NCBI RefSeq assembly: GCF_003258595.1
Contig: NZ_QHHQ01000004.1
Span: 558,001-622,000 of the forward strand
Direction of reading: 5' to 3'
Length of the DNA stretch: 64,000 nucleotides
Source of the DNA: Acuticoccus sediminis
GTDB taxonomy: Bacteria; Pseudomonadota; Alphaproteobacteria; Rhizobiales; Amorphaceae
Position numbers and translations under genes: made by a program. Below are positions 10,742 to 20,015 of this stretch, in pieces; the first letter of the stretch is position 1, and every line of letters begins with the position of its first letter. The notes under the pieces are model-generated. The model was not told where the DNA came from. It saw only the letters and a list, made by a program, of their open reading frames with translations, and did not search any database.

Positions 10742-11449
10742 ATGCCTCGTTCCCGTGACTGCCATCGGTCGGGCGCCGGGTCACTGACCCGCCGTTCCCT
10801 GGTCCTGGGATCCACCGCCGTCGCCGTCGCGGGTTGTCAGTCGACCGCCGCCGTCGTCCCCGTGACGATCGCTGTCCCGGCCACGCCGGACATGTCCTAT
10901 TTCCGGACGATCTACGGCCCGATCACCGACGAGCCCTTCCCGCTTCCGGCCGTCGACCTCAACAAGGTCCAGCCGGAGTATCTCCGGCGCGAGGTGCGCA
11001 ACACCACCGGCGAGCGGCCGGGGACGATCGTCGTCGATACGACCAACAAGTTCCTCTACTACACCCAGCCCAACGGCCTCGCGATGCGCTACGGCGTGGG
11101 CCTCGGCCGCGCCGGCTTCGGCTGGGACGGCGAGGCGACGATCCCGCTGAAGCGCACCTGGCCGACCTGGACCCCGCCGGACGAGATGATCGACCGCGAC
11201 CCGGCGCTCGAGAAGTACAGGGACGGCATGCCCGGCGGCCCCAGGAACCCCCTGGGCGCACGCGCCCTCTACCTCTTCCAGGGCGGGCAGGACACGCTCT
11301 ACCGCCTCCACGGCACCGCCGAGGCCTACTCGATCGGCCGCAACGTGTCCTCCGGCTGCGTCCGCCTGCTGAACCACGACATCATCGACCTCTACAACCG
11401 GGCGCCCAAGGGCACCCGCGTCATCGTCCGCCCCGCCGCGATCTACTGA
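10742..11449 (+). CDS. L,D-transpeptidase lipoprotein (YkuD/ErfK family)
   Basis: A 235-aa exported protein. The N-terminus has a twin-arginine SLTRRSL segment, a hydrophobic stretch and a lipobox with Cys32 (AVAGC), so it is probably a lipid-anchored periplasmic protein. The YkuD catalytic motif spans His190 (LYRLHGT) to Cys206 (SSGCVRLL). Such enzymes form 3-3 peptidoglycan crosslinks or attach proteins to peptidoglycan. It is a single gene with about 250 bp before it and 170 bp after. Confidence 0.9.
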   Translation: MPRSRDCHRSGAGSLTRRSLVLGSTAVAVAGCQSTAAVVPVTIAVPATPDMSYFRTIYGPITDEPFPLPAVDLNKVQPEYLRREVRNTTGERPGTIVVDTTNKFLYYTQPNGLAMRYGVGLGRAGFGWDGEATIPLKRTWPTWTPPDEMIDRDPALEKYRDGMPGGPRNPLGARALYLFQGGQDTLYRLHGTAEAYSIGRNVSSGCVRLLNHDIIDLYNRAPKGTRVIVRPAAIY

Positions 11450-11619
11450 TCTTCCGCACAGCGACGACAAGGCCTCCGCCGCTCGCCGCGGCCCCGCATC
11501 GACCTGCGGGGGCGCCCGAGGCGTCACGCGGCGCCGGCCGGTGCTGCTCTGGTTGCCGTTTCGGTCAATCGCCGACTAGCGTATTGGACCAGAAGAAGCG
11601 ACGAGCGTCCGGAGGAACG

Positions 11620-11664
11620 ATGCCCACGCCTGCCCCCACCACCCGCCGGAGCGGCTGCCTGTGA
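11620..11664 (+). CDS. 14-residue leader ORF overlapping the dehydrogenase start
   Basis: ATG at 11620 directly follows a strong GGAGGA Shine-Dalgarno and encodes a 14-residue peptide, Pro/Thr/Arg-rich (MPTPAPTTRRSGCL). Its TGA (11662-11664) overlaps the GTG start of the dehydrogenase as GTGA. This is the geometry of translational coupling. Whether it is a regulatory leader or a chance frame needs data. Confidence 0.4.
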   Translation: MPTPAPTTRRSGCL

Positions 11665-12713
11665 CGACGGTGATCGTCGCGCCCGACGCGCTGGAGCGCT
11701 TCGTCCGTGCCGCCCTCGAAGCCGCGGGAGCCGACGCGGCGACCACGAACGCCGCCTCCCGCGCGATGATGCACGGCTCGCGCCTCGGCGTGGACAGCCA
11801 CGGCGTGCGCCTTCTCGAGCACTACATCTCGGTGATGGAGGGAGGGCGCGTCAACAAGGCGCCGAAGCTCAGGTTCTCGTCCGGATTCGGTGCCGTCGCG
11901 GCGCTGGACGCCGACCACGCCCACGGCGCGCTGGCGGCCTACGCGGGGATGGACAAGGCCGTCGAGCTGGCCCGGACGGCCGGCATCGGCGCGGTCTCGA
12001 TCCGCAACTCATCGCACTTCGGACCGGCCGGCGCCTACGCTCTGGCCGCGGCCGAGGCGGGCATGATCGGCTTCGCCACCTGCAATTCGGACGCGTTCGT
12101 ACGCCTGCACGACGGCGCCTTCCGCTTCCACGGCACCAACCCGCTCGCCTTCGCGGTGCCGGCGGAGGGTAATCCGTGGCTGTTCGACATGGCGACCAGC
12201 GCGATCCCCTTCAACCGCGTGCAGCTCTACCGCAGCCTCGGCGTGGAGGTCCCGGCGGGCACCGGCTCCGACGACGCCGGCATCGACACGCTCGACGCGC
12301 ACGCGGTGGAGATGCTGGCGCCGCTGGGCGCAGCCTTCGGCTTCAAGGGCGCGGGTCTCGCCGGCGTTGCCGAGATCTTCAGCGCGGTGCTGTCCGGCAT
12401 GCGGCTCAGCTTCGACATCCTGCCGATGAACGGCGAGGACAGGTCGACCCCGCGCGAGCTCGGCGCCTTCGTGCTGGCGCTGCGCCCGGACGCGTTCGTC
12501 GACCGGGCCACCTTCGAGGATGGGATGCGCCGCTATCTCGCCGCCCTCCGCGCCTCGACCCCGCGCGAGGACGGCATGGTGATGGCCCCCGGCGACCGCG
12601 AATGGGCCGTCGCGGCCGAGCGCGTCGACGGGATCCCGCTGGATCCGGTCACGGTCGAGGGCTTCGGCCGCCTCGCCGAGCATTACGGCCTCCCCTCGCT
12701 GGACGTCCTCTGA
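11661..12713 (+). CDS. Ldh2/MDH2-type NAD(P)-dependent oxidoreductase
   Basis: The 350-aa product belongs to the malate/L-lactate/ureidoglycolate/sulfolactate dehydrogenase family. HGSRLGVDSHGVRLLEHY holds the catalytic His region, NSSHFGPAGAY is the conserved central motif, and FHGTNPLAFAVPA follows. Members reduce 2-oxoacids or imino acids with NAD(P)H. The substrate here is unknown. The frame opens with GTG 11661, which has no good Shine-Dalgarno of its own. The ribosome is probably delivered by the short leader ORF that overlaps it. Confidence 0.85.
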   Translation: MTTVIVAPDALERFVRAALEAAGADAATTNAASRAMMHGSRLGVDSHGVRLLEHYISVMEGGRVNKAPKLRFSSGFGAVAALDADHAHGALAAYAGMDKAVELARTAGIGAVSIRNSSHFGPAGAYALAAAEAGMIGFATCNSDAFVRLHDGAFRFHGTNPLAFAVPAEGNPWLFDMATSAIPFNRVQLYRSLGVEVPAGTGSDDAGIDTLDAHAVEMLAPLGAAFGFKGAGLAGVAEIFSAVLSGMRLSFDILPMNGEDRSTPRELGAFVLALRPDAFVDRATFEDGMRRYLAALRASTPREDGMVMAPGDREWAVAAERVDGIPLDPVTVEGFGRLAEHYGLPSLDVL

Positions 12714-12754
12714 CGCCTTCATAGCCGGCCGTTGCCCCGGGTGCGGGCCGCGCC

Positions 12755-13195
12755 TCAGCGCTCGGCGCGCACGTTCGACGGGGTGATCGGCTCGCCGGTC
12801 GCCTCGTCCACCACGACGGGGCGCACCGGCTCGCCGGTGGCGCGGGAGACGAGCCGCAGCGGCGGCGTCTCCCCGTCGCACGGCACCACCTTCTCCCCCC
12901 ACGCCATCAGCGTGACCAGCACCGGGTGGAACGCACGCCCGGTCTCGGTCAGGCGGTACTCGTAGCGCACCGGCCCGTCCTGATACGGCTCGCGGCTGAG
13001 GACGCCGGCGTCGACGAGCTTCCTGAGGCGGTCGGCCAGCACGTGCCGGGTGATCCCGAGCCGCTCCTGAAACGCCTCGAACCGGCGGACGCCGCGAAAA
13101 CAGTCCCTCAGCACGAGCAACGTCCACCGGTCGCCGATGACCGACATCGCCCGGGCGACCGGGCACGCCTCGTCCTTCAATTCCTGCCAGCGCAT
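12755..13195 (-). CDS. HxlR-family winged-helix regulator
   Basis: Starting at ATG 13195 this is a 146-aa protein with the HxlR signature: the redox-type Cys11 in ACPVARA, then GDRWTLLVLRDCF, RRFEAFQERLGI and LADRLRKLV. HxlR proteins bind DNA as dimers and often sense electrophiles or oxidants via that cysteine. The C-terminal extension (after about residue 105) is longer than the minimal domain. A GTG at 13240 would add 15 residues but would run into the palindromes between it and the divergent MATE gene, so I prefer the ATG. It probably represses that efflux gene and itself. Confidence 0.85.
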   Translation of the reverse strand: MRWQELKDEACPVARAMSVIGDRWTLLVLRDCFRGVRRFEAFQERLGITRHVLADRLRKLVDAGVLSREPYQDGPVRYEYRLTETGRAFHPVLVTLMAWGEKVVPCDGETPPLRLVSRATGEPVRPVVVDEATGEPITPSNVRAER

Positions 13196-13220
13196 CCCCC
13201 AGCGATACCGCACCTTGACA

Positions 13221-13262
13221 GGTTCCGAAAGGGAACTCACCGTTCAGTTCCAAAAAAGAACC
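13221..13262. promoter_or_regulatory. two GTTC...GAAC palindromes, candidate HxlR operators
   Basis: GTTCC-N5-GGAAC (13222-13236) and GTTC-N7-GAAC (13247-13261) lie 25 bp apart, centre to centre, between the divergent hxlR-type and MATE genes. Position and symmetry suggest binding sites for the adjacent regulator; no binding data. Confidence 0.45.
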
Positions 13263-13279
13263 GACTTGGGAGGAAGCGG

Positions 13280-14740
13280 ATGACCGCTTCAGATGGCATG
13301 ACGTGCGTCGCATCGCCGTCCGCGCAGGGTCTCGCCGCACCGCAGGCGCCTCCTCCCATGGCGACGGCACCGACGCGCATGGAGCTCGCGGCGATGCGCC
13401 GTGCGGCCCGCACCCGCCTCCTCCTCGAGGGACCCATCGGGCCGACGCTGGCCCGCCTCGCCGCGCCGAACATCCTGGCGATGCTGGTTTCCTCCATCCT
13501 CGTCATCGCCGAGGCGATGTTCGCCGGGCGGATCGGCATCACCGCGCTCGCCGGCCTCGCCCTCGTCTTCCCGCTGGTCATGCTCGTGCAGGCGATGGCG
13601 GCGGGGGCGATGGGCGGGGCGATCTCCTCGGCGATCTCGCGGGCGCTCGGCCGGGGCGATCCGGAGCGCGCGGCCGGGCTCGTCGTGACCGCCTGGGTCA
13701 TCGGCCTCGCCGCCGCCCTCGTCTTCGCCGTCACGGTCGTCACCTTCGGGCCGGTGGTCTTCGGCTGGCTCGGCGGGGACGGCGAGGCGGTGGACGCGGC
13801 CTACGCGTACGCGCTGGTCTTCTTTCCCGGCTGCGTCACCTACTGGCTGCTCCACGGCACGCTCAGCGTCATGCGCGGCACCGGCAACATGCTGACGCCC
13901 GGCCTCACCCTGCTCGGCGTCGCGCTCGCCTCCGTGCCGATCTCCGGCACGCTGTCGCTCGGCTGGGGGCCGTTCGCGGCGCTCGGCATGCCGGGCCTCG
14001 CGGCGGGGCTCGTCACCGCGCACGGCCTCGCGGCGGTCGGCACCATCCTCTACGTGGTCTCGGGCCGGGCCGGGCTGCGGATCGACCGCGCCGCCTTCCG
14101 CCTGCGCCGCGAGCTCTTCGCCGATATCCTGAAGGTCGGTCTCATCGCCTCCCTCAACGCGCTGCAGAGCGTCATCACCATCATCATCATGGTGGGCCTC
14201 GTCGGTCGCTACGGACCGGAGGCGCTCGCCGGCTACGGCCTCGGCGCCCGCCTCGAGTTCCTGATGATCCCTGTCGTCTTCGGCATCGGCGCGGCGATGA
14301 CCGCGATGGTCGGCTCCAACATCGGCGCCGGCGCGCGCACCCGCGCGCTCCGGATCGGCTTCACCGGCGCCCTCGCCGCCGCCGGCGCGGTCAGCTGCAT
14401 ATCGCTGACGCTCTCGATCTGGCCCGACCTCTGGCTCGGCCTCTTCGTCGATCCGGGCGAGACCGCCGTCCTCGAGGTCGGCCGCCGTTATTTCCACATC
14501 GTCGCCCCCTTCCACCCCTTCTTCGCCCTCGGCCTCGCGCTCTATTTCGCGGCACAGGGCGCGGAGCGGATGATCTGGCCGGTGTCGGCGAGCCTCGCGC
14601 GGATGGTGGTGGCATTCGGTGGCGCGCTCCTGCTGCTCGGCCCGTTCGGCCTCTCCGGAATCTTCGCGGCGGTCGCTGCGGGCATGCTCGTCTACGGGTC
14701 GATGACGGCGGCGGCGATCCTCATCACCCGCTGGCGTTGA
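13280..14740 (+). CDS. MATE-family multidrug/toxin efflux protein
   Basis: A 486-aa inner-membrane protein with about 12 hydrophobic helices arranged as two MatE halves. The N-terminal helix pair reads APNILAMLVSSI and EAMFAGRIGITALAGL, and the ISRALGRGD loop is typical. MATE proteins export cationic drugs or metabolites in exchange for Na+ or H+. The first 45 residues are a polar, Ala/Pro-rich cytoplasmic tail. The ATG at 13280 follows GGGAGGA. Divergent from the HxlR gene, which likely controls it. Confidence 0.9.
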   Translation: MTASDGMTCVASPSAQGLAAPQAPPPMATAPTRMELAAMRRAARTRLLLEGPIGPTLARLAAPNILAMLVSSILVIAEAMFAGRIGITALAGLALVFPLVMLVQAMAAGAMGGAISSAISRALGRGDPERAAGLVVTAWVIGLAAALVFAVTVVTFGPVVFGWLGGDGEAVDAAYAYALVFFPGCVTYWLLHGTLSVMRGTGNMLTPGLTLLGVALASVPISGTLSLGWGPFAALGMPGLAAGLVTAHGLAAVGTILYVVSGRAGLRIDRAAFRLRRELFADILKVGLIASLNALQSVITIIIMVGLVGRYGPEALAGYGLGARLEFLMIPVVFGIGAAMTAMVGSNIGAGARTRALRIGFTGALAAAGAVSCISLTLSIWPDLWLGLFVDPGETAVLEVGRRYFHIVAPFHPFFALGLALYFAAQGAERMIWPVSASLARMVVAFGGALLLLGPFGLSGIFAAVAAGMLVYGSMTAAAILITRWR

Positions 14741-14958
14741 CCCGCCCCGGCCAAAGCGCCACGGAGACCGCCGGCGTTTGACGCTATGACGCCGATGTGG
14801 CACGCGATCTCCTTCGCTGCGGCGACAGACCACAGTCCCGCGCGTACAGGCTCTTATGGCGGGACCGGCTCCTGAATCGCCCGCCTCGGCGCCGCATGTG
14901 ATTGAAAGTCTGGAGCCGGCTCCTACAGTCGGACTAGAGCTATTCGAAAGAGGTTCGG

Positions 14959-16857
14959 GTGCGTCCGCTTCTCCAGACGGTGAAATTTCCGAAAGACCTG
15001 CGCGCCCTGCCGGAGCGGGACCTGCCGCAACTGGCGGACGAGCTGCGCGCGGAGCTGATCGACATCGTCTCGACGACCGGCGGCCACCTCGGTTCCGCGC
15101 TCGGCGTCGTCGAGCTGACGATCGCGCTGCACTACGTGTTCGACACCCCGCGCGACACGCTGATCTGGGACGTCGGCCACCAGTGCTACCCGCACAAGAT
15201 GCTGACCGGACGCCGGGAGCAGATGGGGACCCTGCGGCAGGCCGGCGGCCTCTCGGGCTTCACCAAGCGCTCCGAGAGCCCCTACGACCCGTTCGGCGCC
15301 GCGCACTCCTCGACGTCGATCTCCGCCGGGCTCGGCTTCGCCACGTCCGCCGAGCTGCTGGGCGAGGACCACGAGGTGATCGCCGTGATCGGCGACGGCG
15401 CGATGTCCGCCGGCATGGCCTACGAGGCGATGAACAACGCCGGCGCGCAGGACGCCCGCCTCATCGTCATCCTCAACGACAACGACATGTCGATCGCCCC
15501 GCCCGTCGGCGCGATGAGCGCCTACCTCGCACGCCTCGCGAGCGGCAAGCCGTACGTCACCATGCGCGAGGCCCTGAAGGGGCTGGTGCGTCGCCTGCCC
15601 CGCTTCGTCGAGCGGGGCGCGGCCCGGGCGGAGGAGTTCGCCCGCGGCATCGCCATGGGCGGCACCCTCTTCGAGGAGCTGGGCTTCTACTATGTCGGCC
15701 CGATCGACGGGCACAATCTGGACCACCTGCTCCCGGTGCTTGCCAACGTGCGCGACGCGGACAACAAGCCGGTGCTCGTCCACGTCGTCACCCAGAAGGG
15801 CAAGGGCTACCCGCCGGCGGAGAACTCGGCCGACAAGTACCACGGGGTCGGCAAGTTCGACGTCGTCACCGGCCAGCAGGACAAGGCCAAGCCCAACGCG
15901 CCCGCCTACACCAAGGTGTTCGGCCAGTCGCTGATCTCGGAGGCCGAGCGGGACGAGCGGATCGTCGGCATCACAGCCGCGATGCCGTCCGGCACCGGCA
16001 TCGATCTCTTCGAACGCGTCTTCCCCGAGCGCACGTACGACGTCGGCATCGCCGAGCAGCACGCCGTGACCTTCGCGGCAGGCCTCGCGGCGGGCGGCTG
16101 CAAGCCGTTCTGCGCGATCTATTCCACCTTCCTGCAACGCGGCTACGACCAGGTCGTGCACGACGTCTCGATCCAGAACCTGCCGGTACGCTTCGCCATC
16201 GACCGGGCCGGCTTCGTCGGCGCGGACGGATCGACCCACGCCGGCGCGTTCGACGTCGCCTACCTCTCCTGCCTGCCGGGGATGGTGGTGATGGCCGCCG
16301 GTGACGAGGCCGAGCTCGTCCACATGGTCGCCACCGCCGCCGCCTACGACGACGGCCCGATCGCCTTCCGCTACCCGCGCGGCGAGGGTGTCGGCGTGGA
16401 GCTTCCCGAGCGCGGCGTGCCGCTCGAGATCGGCAAGGGGCGGATCCTGCGCGAAGGTTCGACGATCGCGATCCTGTCGCTCGGCGGCCGCCTCGCCCCG
16501 TCGCTGCTGGCGGCCGAGGAGCTGTCGGCCAGGGGCCTCTCTACCACCGTCGCCGACGCGCGCTTCGCCAAGCCGCTCGACCGCGACCTGATCACGCGCC
16601 TCGCCCGCGAGCATGAGGTGCTGATCACAGTGGAGGAAGGCTCCGTCGGCGGCTTCGGCAGCCATGTGCTGACCCTGCTGGCGCGTGAAGGCGCCCTCGA
16701 CACCGGCTGCAAGGTCCGCCCGCTGACGATGCCCGACGCCTATATCGACCAGGACAAGCCCGACGCGATGTACGCCGCCGCGGGCCTCGACGCGGCCGGC
16801 ATCGTCAGGACCGCCCTTGAGGCGCTCGGCGCCGGCGCACTCGCCAACCGCGCGTGA
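14959..16857 (+). CDS. dxs: 1-deoxy-D-xylulose-5-phosphate synthase
   Basis: The 632-aa thiamine-diphosphate enzyme joins pyruvate and glyceraldehyde 3-phosphate, the first MEP-pathway step. [16 protein letters not shown] and [14 protein letters not shown] start the TPP domain, [16 protein letters not shown] is the TPP/Mg site, and [13 protein letters not shown] is the pyrimidine-domain signature. Start is GTG at 14959; a weak AGAGG lies upstream. Length is normal. With ispDF and crtE in the same 10 kb it points to a local isoprenoid cluster, though the genes are separate transcripts. Confidence 0.96.
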   Translation: MRPLLQTVKFPKDLRALPERDLPQLADELRAELIDIVSTTGGHLGSALGVVELTIALHYVFDTPRDTLIWDVGHQCYPHKMLTGRREQMGTLRQAGGLSGFTKRSESPYDPFGAAHSSTSISAGLGFATSAELLGEDHEVIAVIGDGAMSAGMAYEAMNNAGAQDARLIVILNDNDMSIAPPVGAMSAYLARLASGKPYVTMREALKGLVRRLPRFVERGAARAEEFARGIAMGGTLFEELGFYYVGPIDGHNLDHLLPVLANVRDADNKPVLVHVVTQKGKGYPPAENSADKYHGVGKFDVVTGQQDKAKPNAPAYTKVFGQSLISEAERDERIVGITAAMPSGTGIDLFERVFPERTYDVGIAEQHAVTFAAGLAAGGCKPFCAIYSTFLQRGYDQVVHDVSIQNLPVRFAIDRAGFVGADGSTHAGAFDVAYLSCLPGMVVMAAGDEAELVHMVATAAAYDDGPIAFRYPRGEGVGVELPERGVPLEIGKGRILREGSTIAILSLGGRLAPSLLAAEELSARGLSTTVADARFAKPLDRDLITRLAREHEVLITVEEGSVGGFGSHVLTLLAREGALDTGCKVRPLTMPDAYIDQDKPDAMYAAAGLDAAGIVRTALEALGAGALANRA

Positions 16858-16885
16858 GCACCGCGCCGGCGATGGCCACTGCCGC

Positions 16886-16984
16886 GACGATCCGGGGCGA
16901 CAACGACCGGGGCTGCGATGACCAGGGCTGCGATGACCGGGGCGATGACCGGGCGATGATGACCGGAATTGCGGCGACCGGGCC
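16886..16984. repeat. degenerate short tandem repeat between dxs and the lactonase gene
   Basis: About seven imperfect copies of a 12-15 bp unit around GCGATGACCGGGG fill most of the 162-bp gap. Unit length varies, so this looks like slippage-prone simple sequence rather than an operator array. Confidence 0.5.
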
Positions 16985-17019
16985 ATGGCGCGGCGGGGCC
17001 CTGACCAAGCGGGGCGGCG

Positions 17020-17901
17020 ATGAGTAGGGTCGAGCTCGTCCACGACGCCCATGCAACCCTCGGCGAGGGCGCCTTCTGGGACGAACGCGACGGCGTCCTC
17101 TTCTGGTGCGACATCGACGGCGGCCTCGTCCACCGCTTCGACCCCGGCGCGGGGCCGCTCCCGCCGATCGAGATCGGCGAGCGGGTCGGCTGCCTCGCCC
17201 CGCGGGAGGCCGGCGACCTCGTGATCGCCACGCAGTCCGGGCTCTACGACCTCGACCTCGCGACCGGCACCAGGACGATGTTCGCCGAGCCCGAGGCGCA
17301 CCTGCCCGACAACCGCTTCAACGACGGCGCCACCGACCGTCAGGGCCGCTGGTGGGCGGGCACCATGTCCATCGCCCAGCCGCCGACGCCGTCCGGCACG
17401 TTCTATCGCATCGACGCCGACCGGAAGGTGACGCCGATGATCGACGGCATCTACACCACCAACGGCCTCTCCTTCTCGCCCGACGGGCGGACCATGTACT
17501 ACTCGGACTCCAACGCCGCGGTGCGCACCATCTGGGCCGCGGACTACGACATCGACGCCGGGGTCCCCACCAATCGCCGCGTCTTCTTCGACACGCGGGT
17601 CGTAGCCGGCCGGCCGGACGGTGCCACCGTGGACGCGGACGGGTGCTACTGGATGGCCGGCGTCGGCGGCTGGCACATCGTGCGCCTCACCCCGAGGGGC
17701 GAGATCGACATGGTGATCGACATGCCGGTCGAGCGCCCGACCAAGCCGGAGTTCGGCGGCGCCAGCCTCACCGACCTCTACGTGACGTCCATCGGCACCG
17801 CCGCCGGCCCGGTCGGCGAGAACCAGCCGCACGCCGGCGGCCTCTTCGTGGTGACGGGCCTGCCGGCGCCCGGCCTCGCCTCCGCCCGCTTCAAGGGCTG
17901 A
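17020..17901 (+). CDS. SMP-30/gluconolactonase family lactonase
   Basis: A 293-aa six-bladed propeller protein of the SMP-30/Gnl/LRE family. Metal-ligand positions are visible: Glu in LGEGAFWDE near residue 17, Asn in YTTNGLSFSPDG near 149, and Asp in GRPDGATVDADG near 200. Members open sugar-acid lactones such as gluconolactone or arabinonolactone. No signal peptide, so cytoplasmic. It stands alone, so the sugar pathway it serves is not evident from neighbours. Confidence 0.88.
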   Translation: MSRVELVHDAHATLGEGAFWDERDGVLFWCDIDGGLVHRFDPGAGPLPPIEIGERVGCLAPREAGDLVIATQSGLYDLDLATGTRTMFAEPEAHLPDNRFNDGATDRQGRWWAGTMSIAQPPTPSGTFYRIDADRKVTPMIDGIYTTNGLSFSPDGRTMYYSDSNAAVRTIWAADYDIDAGVPTNRRVFFDTRVVAGRPDGATVDADGCYWMAGVGGWHIVRLTPRGEIDMVIDMPVERPTKPEFGGASLTDLYVTSIGTAAGPVGENQPHAGGLFVVTGLPAPGLASARFKG

Positions 17902-18266
17902 TCCCTGCAAGGCTTCGCGCGCCGGCCGGGTCTCACCCCCGCGCGCGCCCCGCCGGGTGCGGGCGAGACCGGCGCTGCACGCCTCGTCCGCCGGAGAACG
18001 ATCGCCCGCGCCGGAGCCTGCGACCGTCCGCCCGGGTGTTGATGGACATCAAGGTGCGCCCGCCCCATGGCCCCTACGTTGATACGTTATCGCTCCGTCC
18101 GGAGCGAAACCGGATCGGCCCCCGCCTGCGATGCGGGCGGGGCCTCGGCCTGTCCGGCGCGCAGCGCGGCCGGCTTCGGGCGCGGGAACGGCGTCCCCAT
18201 GGTCGAGGCCGCCGAGCCGATCTAGAAACATGAACGTGAACCGACGAAATCACGGCACGGTTTGAT
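17902..18266. other. 365-bp intergenic region before the alcohol dehydrogenase
   Basis: No gene that I can support. It contains a perfect CGCTCCG/CGGAGCG inverted repeat (18091-18106, 2-nt spacer) about 160 bp before the adhP start, which could be an operator or mRNA hairpin. Confidence 0.4.
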
Positions 18267-19295
18267 ATGGCGAAGATGATGAAGGCCGCGGTCGTCCGGG
18301 AGCTGGGCAAGCCGCTGGTGATCGAGGACATGCCCGTTCCGGAGGTGGGTCCGGGCCAGATCCTGATGAAGGTGGAGGCCTCCGGCGTCTGCCACACCGA
18401 CCTCCACGCGGCGTCCGGCGACTGGCCGGTGAAGCCCTCGCCGCCGTTCATCCCCGGCCACGAGGGCGTCGGCTACGTCGCCGCCGTCGGCGCCGGCGTG
18501 ACCACCGTCAGGGAGGGCGACCGGATCGGCGTCCCCTGGCTCCACACCGCGTGCGGCCACTGCGAGCATTGCCGCACCGGCTGGGAGACGCTCTGCTACG
18601 ACCAGCAGATGACCGGCTACACGGTGAACGGCGGCTTCGCCGAGTACGTCCTCGCCGACCCGAACTACGTCGGCCACCTTCCCGATTCGCTGGAGTTCGG
18701 TGCGGCCGCGCCGGTGCTGTGCGCCGGCGTCACGGTCTACAAGGGCCTCAAGGAGACCGAGGCCCGGCCCGGCCAGTGGATGGTCATCTCCGGCATCGGC
18801 GGCCTCGGCCACATGGCGGTGCAGTACGCCAAGGCGATGGGCATGAACGTGGTGGCGGTGGACGTCGCCGAGGACAAGCTGGCGCTCGCGAGGAGCCTCG
18901 GCGCCGACGCGGCGGTCGACGCGCGCAACAACGACGCCGTCGAGGAGGTGCGCCGCATCACCGACGGCGGCGGCCACGGCGTCCTGGTGACGGCGGTCTC
19001 GCGCGCTGCGTTCGCGCAGGCGCAGGCGATGACGCGGCGGCACGGCACGATGTCGCTGGTGGGCCTGCCGCCGGGCGACTTCCCGCTGCCGATCTTCGAC
19101 GTGGTCCTCAACCGCATCACCGTGCGCGGCTCGATCGTCGGCACCCGGCAGGATCTCGTCGAGGCGCTGCAGTTCGCCGGCGACGGCAAGGTCGCCTCGC
19201 ACTACAGCTGGGACACGCTGGACAACATCAACGCGATCTTCGACCGCATGAAGGAAGGCAAGATCGACGGCCGCGTGGTGATGAAGATCGGCTAG
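18267..19295 (+). CDS. adhP: zinc-dependent alcohol dehydrogenase, AdhP type
   Basis: A 342-aa medium-chain dehydrogenase. The catalytic-zinc site is Cys42-His43 in GVCHTDLH plus GHEGVG. The structural zinc is held by four cysteines in CGHCEHCRTGWETLC. The Rossmann motif is GIGGLGHMAVQYA. Length and the ATDARNNDA-like C-half match AdhP enzymes that oxidise ethanol and short primary alcohols with NAD. Single gene, followed by a strong hairpin. Confidence 0.9.
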   Translation: MAKMMKAAVVRELGKPLVIEDMPVPEVGPGQILMKVEASGVCHTDLHAASGDWPVKPSPPFIPGHEGVGYVAAVGAGVTTVREGDRIGVPWLHTACGHCEHCRTGWETLCYDQQMTGYTVNGGFAEYVLADPNYVGHLPDSLEFGAAAPVLCAGVTVYKGLKETEARPGQWMVISGIGGLGHMAVQYAKAMGMNVVAVDVAEDKLALARSLGADAAVDARNNDAVEEVRRITDGGGHGVLVTAVSRAAFAQAQAMTRRHGTMSLVGLPPGDFPLPIFDVVLNRITVRGSIVGTRQDLVEALQFAGDGKVASHYSWDTLDNINAIFDRMKEGKIDGRVVMKIG

Positions 19296-19338
19296 ACGCC
19301 GGCAATCCGCACCGGAACACGCCCTACGGGAGCAAAGA

Positions 19339-19359
19339 GGCCGCGGGACGACCGCGGCC
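19339..19359. terminator. hairpin between convergent adhP and cobP
   Basis: GGCCGCGG and CCGCGGCC form a perfect 8-bp stem with a 5-nt loop, 43 bp after the adhP stop. No T-tract on either side. Probably a shared 3'-end structure. Confidence 0.45.
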
Positions 19360-19417
19360 CCGTTCACCCCGCCGGCCCCGAATCGTTACGCCGGCCCCGA
19401 ACTGCCGCATTGCGTCG

Positions 19418-19951
19418 TCAGAGGACGATCGCCGGATCGGGCGCCGGTTTGACGACGAGGGGGCAGCCCGCGACCATTTTGACCACCGTCGTCGCGCGGC
19501 GCGCCATCTCCTGATTGAGGATCCCCTGTTCGTCGCGGAAGGCGCGGCCGAGCGGCGTGGCCGGGACGATCCCCTCGCCCACCTCGTTGGCGACGGCGAT
19601 GACGTCGCGCGTGCGCGCCTCCAGCGCGTCCGCGAGCGCGGTGCGGTGCGCGGCGACATCGTGCTCGCCGAGCATGACGTTGGTGAGCCACAGGGTCAGG
19701 CAGTCCATCAGCAGCACGCCCTCGCCGGGGACGGTCCGGGCGAGGTCCACCGGCGCTTCCACCGTCGTCCAATGGGCGGGGCGCCGGACCCGATGCGCGG
19801 CAATGCGCGCCTTCATCTCCTCGTCGCGGGGCGGCCCTGCGGTGGCGACATAGGTCACCGGCCGGCCGGATCGGGCCGCGATCTCCTCGGCATAGCGGGA
19901 TTTGCCCGACCGGGCGCCGCCGATGACAAGGATGAATTGGGGCTTGTTGAT
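19418..19951 (-). CDS. cobP: cobinamide kinase/cobinamide-phosphate guanylyltransferase with apparent ATC start
   Basis: This enzyme phosphorylates adenosylcobinamide and adds GMP in late cobalamin synthesis. The P-loop GGARSGKS is near residues 9-16, followed by VTYVATAGP, a central LLMDCLTLWLTN and VANEVGEGIVP, all typical of CobU/CobP. The nearest ATG is at 19858, which would delete the P-loop. Between the P-loop and the upstream in-frame TAG there is no ATG, GTG or TTG. ATC at 19951 lies 7 nt after AGGGAG and gives 177 aa, the usual length. A base change in ATG or a sequencing error is the alternative. Confidence 0.85.
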   Translation of the reverse strand: MNKPQFILVIGGARSGKSRYAEEIAARSGRPVTYVATAGPPRDEEMKARIAAHRVRRPAHWTTVEAPVDLARTVPGEGVLLMDCLTLWLTNVMLGEHDVAAHRTALADALEARTRDVIAVANEVGEGIVPATPLGRAFRDEQGILNQEMARRATTVVKMVAGCPLVVKPAPDPAIVL

Positions 19952-20015
19952 GACTGATCTCCCTGTTGCACGATCAGAATCAGCTTGCTATATCGCCCCA
20001 ACGCGAGCGCGTCAT

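Noticed and set aside
14923-17910. A 995-codon minus-strand open frame over dxs and the lactonase gene
   Set aside because: It is antisense to two clear gene families and reads as Arg/Gly/Ala/Asp-rich low-complexity protein, a high-GC artefact.
19952-20015. Cobalamin riboswitch upstream of cobP
   Set aside because: Only 64 bp separate cobP and the tRNA, too short, and no B12-box sequence is visible.
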